From: Dehalococcoidia bacterium UBA2160
Lineage (GTDB): Bacteria > Chloroflexota > Dehalococcoidia > Lucifugimonadales > UBA1123
NCBI GenBank assembly: GCA_002328865.1
Contig: DCWO01000068.1
Span: 19,164 to 61,238 of the forward strand
Reading direction: 5' to 3'
DNA length: 42,075 nt
Shown here: piece by piece, positions 40,182-42,075 of the stretch
Layout of the letters: every line of letters begins with the position of its first letter
Position numbering within the stretch: the first letter of the stretch is position 1
The notes under the pieces: model-generated
Databases searched by the model: none
What the model was told of the DNA's origin: nothing
What the model saw: only the letters and a program-made list of their open reading frames with translations
Program-made: the position numbers and the translations under genes

Positions 40182-40937
40182 TTATCGTCCGCCGTTGACG
40201 GACAGCGTCTGCCCCGTGATGTACGACGCCATATCCGACACCAGGAACATCACGGCATTGGCGATGTCTTCGGCCTGGCCGAGGCGTCTCAGCGGTATGC
40301 TCTCGACCAATTGCTGCTGACGCTCGTCGCCCATTGCCAGCCACTGCGCCTCGGAGTCTGGGTTCGACCTCACGAGTCCTGGCGCGACGCTGTTCACTGT
40401 GATGCCGTACGGTCCGAGCTCATGCGCAAGCTGTCTCACCAACCCGATCTGTCCGGCCTTCGCTGAGCCGTAGGCTTGAATGCCGGTCAAGCTGACGCCC
40501 AGCCCTGCGCCGCTGGAGATCACGAGGATGCGACCTCCGCCAGCCGCCTTCATGCCTGGAACCACCGCCTGAGCGCTCAGAAAGGCGCCCTTGAGGTTGA
40601 CCTCGTAAATCGCGTGCCACTGCTCCTCGGCCACGTCCTCGATGGGCTGCCCGACCTGCCCTCGGACACCTCCGGCAACGCAGACGAGGATGTCCACACG
40701 CCCGGAATCGGCGGACGCCTCCGCAGCCAACGACGCCAACTGGCCCTTGTCCGTGACGTCAACGACCCTGCGGACAACGCGCCCGCCGGTTGCCGGATCG
40801 TCGGTTGGGTCCGCCTCGATGATGTCGCTCGCCCAAACCGTTGCGCCGCGGGACGCTAGGCCGTACGTGATCGCCTGCCCGATCCCGTGCGCCGCACCCG
40901 TCACGATCGCCGTGGCGCCGGTGAAGTCGATGCTCAT
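40182..40937 (-). CDS. Short-chain dehydrogenase/reductase (SDR) family oxidoreductase
   Basis: A 251-residue classical SDR. The cofactor motif is VTGAAHGIGQAITYGLA (G-x-x-x-G-x-G), the N-N-A-G-like segment is VCVAGGV, and the catalytic set is Ser in ISSGAGLG with Y-G-S-A-K in GIQAYGSAKAGQIGL. The C-terminal NSVAPGLVRS and ITGQTLSVNGGR are standard. It converges on the second enolase-type gene. The NAD(P) oxidoreductase may act on the sugar-acid product, but the substrate is unknown. Confidence 0.93.
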   Translation of the reverse strand: MSIDFTGATAIVTGAAHGIGQAITYGLASRGATVWASDIIEADPTDDPATGGRVVRRVVDVTDKGQLASLAAEASADSGRVDILVCVAGGVRGQVGQPIEDVAEEQWHAIYEVNLKGAFLSAQAVVPGMKAAGGGRILVISSGAGLGVSLTGIQAYGSAKAGQIGLVRQLAHELGPYGITVNSVAPGLVRSNPDSEAQWLAMGDERQQQLVESIPLRRLGQAEDIANAVMFLVSDMASYITGQTLSVNGGR

Positions 40938-41254
40938 AGTAGAGGTTCTTTTGCCCTGTTTTGGGTGGTCTGTACTGAACGTCTGCGCAGAGATGCTCAG
41001 CGAGGACCTAGGATATCATCAACTCACACAGCCCGATGGTCTGAACATTGCCTTCAGCGCGATCGACGTGTTCCGACCACACGAGGAGACGTTTGAGAGC
41101 AACGGGTGGGGCAATGGGCCAGCGGTAGTGCCGGCGCCTCTCCGACGCCCGGTTGACGTTCGGTCGGTTTTCGGTGAGCGAGCGCACAGGCATTGCTGAA
41201 TTGCACAGGGAGACAGAGGAACGCGCTGGTGCGATTTTGGGGCGACACTTCCGG

Positions 41255-41283
41255 TTGACCGCGATCTGGAGCGTCCGTACAAT
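41255..41283 (+). promoter_or_regulatory. Sigma70-type promoter of the nitroreductase gene
   Basis: TTGACC and TACAAT are separated by exactly 17 nt. The start would be near 41290, giving a leader of about 143 nt. Confidence 0.6.
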
Positions 41284-41303
41284 CGTCAACGTCAGAGAAT
41301 TTC

Positions 41304-41334
41304 GAGCTTTTGGAAGCTCCCAATTCGATTTGGG
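41304..41334 (+). other. Two tandem hairpins in the nitroreductase leader
   Basis: GAGCTT-TTGG-AAGCTC (41304-41319) is followed directly by CCCAA-TTCGAT-TTGGG (41319-41334), sharing one base. They lie about 14 nt downstream of the predicted transcription start and about 100 nt before ATG 41433. They may stabilise or control the mRNA. Confidence 0.4.
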
Positions 41335-41432
41335 ATATGACGACTGGCCAACCGCTTGAGAATCGCCGATCATTGTTCGCGCGATTGGAGCGCGAGAGAC
41401 TTCGACCCCCCCGGAATCAAAGGAGAACAAAT

Positions 41433-42047
41433 ATGTCCGCAGAAAGCCGTATGTCGATGCCGCTCGGGGAAGCCATATTCTCTCAACGGGCGATCCGGCG
41501 TCTGAAGCCCGACCCGATCCCGGAGTCTGACCTGCGCGATATCCTTGAGGCGGCGACCAGGGCGCCCAGTGGAGGCAACTCTCAACCGTGGCATTTCGTC
41601 GTGGTGAGAGATGCTGGGCTTCGCGAGCAGTTCGGTCCTCTCTACCGCGAGGCGTGGTGGGCGAAAAGGCGGGACTCGGGATTCCTCACCCCGGAGGATC
41701 TCCCGCCAGAGTACAAACAGGCGGCCAAGTTGGCTGACATAATCGCGGAGGCGCCGGTATTGGTTCTGCTGTGCGCCACGGCCAAAGGGCCCGGACCCAC
41801 CGGGTCGGTGATACCCGCGGCTCAAAACCTGCTGCTGGCCGCCCGCGCGCTAGGAATCGGCGGCACCATCACCACGCTCCACCCGGTGGTAGAAGAGCGG
41901 GTCCACGCTCTGTTTCGCATACCTGATGCGGCGCACATCGTGTACTGTCTACCTCTGGGATATCCGCAAGGACGCTTCGGTCCGGCCCAGCGAAAGCCAC
42001 TCTCAGAGGTCTGCTCGTGGGACCACTGGGGCAATGCCTTCGGCTGA
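41433..42047 (+). CDS. Nitroreductase family protein
   Basis: A 204-residue FMN-dependent nitroreductase-fold protein. The N-terminal FSQRAIRRLKPDPIPESDLRDILEAATRAPSGGNSQPWHFVVVRD is diagnostic (Arg/Ser/Asn flavin contacts), and the C-terminal AAQNLLLAARALGIGGTITTLHPV is the second flavin-binding region. PLGYPQGRFGPAQRKPLSEV is typical. ATG 41433 has AAAGGAG 7 nt upstream and is preferred to the open frame from 41310. It uses FMN to reduce nitro compounds, quinones or related electron acceptors. Confidence 0.93.
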   Translation: MSAESRMSMPLGEAIFSQRAIRRLKPDPIPESDLRDILEAATRAPSGGNSQPWHFVVVRDAGLREQFGPLYREAWWAKRRDSGFLTPEDLPPEYKQAAKLADIIAEAPVLVLLCATAKGPGPTGSVIPAAQNLLLAARALGIGGTITTLHPVVEERVHALFRIPDAAHIVYCLPLGYPQGRFGPAQRKPLSEVCSWDHWGNAFG

Positions 42048-42075
42048 CGCTTGGCAGTAGAGTCCCAGGAAGTGG

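Larger units (their letters stand above)
40938..41432. other. Non-coding gap of 495 bp with a promoter and two hairpins
   Basis: No gene can be supported here. The upstream 250 bp contain only a short frame (40993-41199) with no homology that I recognise and poor support. The right part holds the nitroreductase promoter and a structured leader, listed separately. No terminator or repeat was found. Confidence 0.5.

Noticed and set aside
40993..41199. 68-aa plus-strand frame in the gap before the nitroreductase
   Set aside because: No ribosome site, no recognised homology, and its end runs into the region before the promoter. At most it is a decayed fragment.
1..42075. tRNA, rRNA, CRISPR array, insertion sequence or phage genes
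   Set aside because: No intergenic region gave a cloverleaf, rRNA motif, spaced direct repeats, or transposase/integrase reading frame on inspection by eye.

Overview
The window is about 42 kb of a fairly GC-rich bacterial chromosome, densely coded, with clear Shine-Dalgarno sites and sigma70-type promoters. The gene mix is two CaiB/BaiF CoA-transferases, two tandem enolase-superfamily enzymes, hydantoinase A and B, an LLM-class (F420/FMN) oxidoreductase, a Ddn-type F420 reductase, an arylsulfatase, a PuuE-like deacetylase and DUF3179. This resembles streamlined organic-matter-degrading Chloroflexota such as the SAR202 lineage. That placement is an inference from gene content; no rRNA, tRNA or CRISPR array was seen.

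Layout. (1) 1-4162: the 3' part of PEP synthase, then on the minus strand CaiB, a small conserved protein and a second CaiB. (2) 4299-10300, plus strand: PAC2-family protein with an acidic tail; a methyltransferase / PuuE-like deacetylase / cupin cluster; threonine synthase; a Gfo/Idh/MocA oxidoreductase. (3) 10435-13531, minus strand: two paralogous proteins sharing an unusual helical domain + Cys cluster + PDZ design (one with an added LuxR-type HTH), a DUF1059 protein and an F420-dependent reductase. (4) 13751-23365, minus strand: NifU-like protein, hydantoinase B, TatD hydrolase, a broken hydantoinase B copy, an aspartic protease coupled to a small partner gene and its amber-interrupted duplicate, hydantoinase A, and two MFS transporters with a small membrane protein. 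(5) 23362-28214, minus strand: SnoaL-like protein, UbiE/MenG, Nnr, LLM oxidoreductase, an unknown protein, and AcpS. (6) 28479-31328, plus strand: FolD, a RimI-like acetyltransferase and a DUF3179 protein interrupted by one in-frame UGA. (7) 31425-42075: zinc-ribbon protein, sulfatase, SppA-like peptidase, a putative structured RNA, MazG, a DUF1461 membrane protein, a mutarotase-fold protein, two enolase-superfamily enzymes, an SDR and a nitroreductase.

The most striking observation is the DUF3179 gene at 30198-31328. Its UGA lies exactly where the family has the first Cys of a C-P-L-C motif, giving U-P-L-C. It is followed 13 nt later by a perfect 7-bp hairpin with a GU-containing loop, as expected of a bacterial SECIS element, and the frame stays open for 241 more codons. 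It is best read as a selenoprotein candidate. Other noteworthy points are the PDZ/Cys-cluster/LuxR architecture, a promoter-driven structured RNA candidate at 34517-34641 with no gene to control, and the rearranged hydantoinase operon. Catabolic themes are CoA-ester chemistry, cyclic ureide/hydantoin cleavage, sugar-acid dehydration and desulfation.
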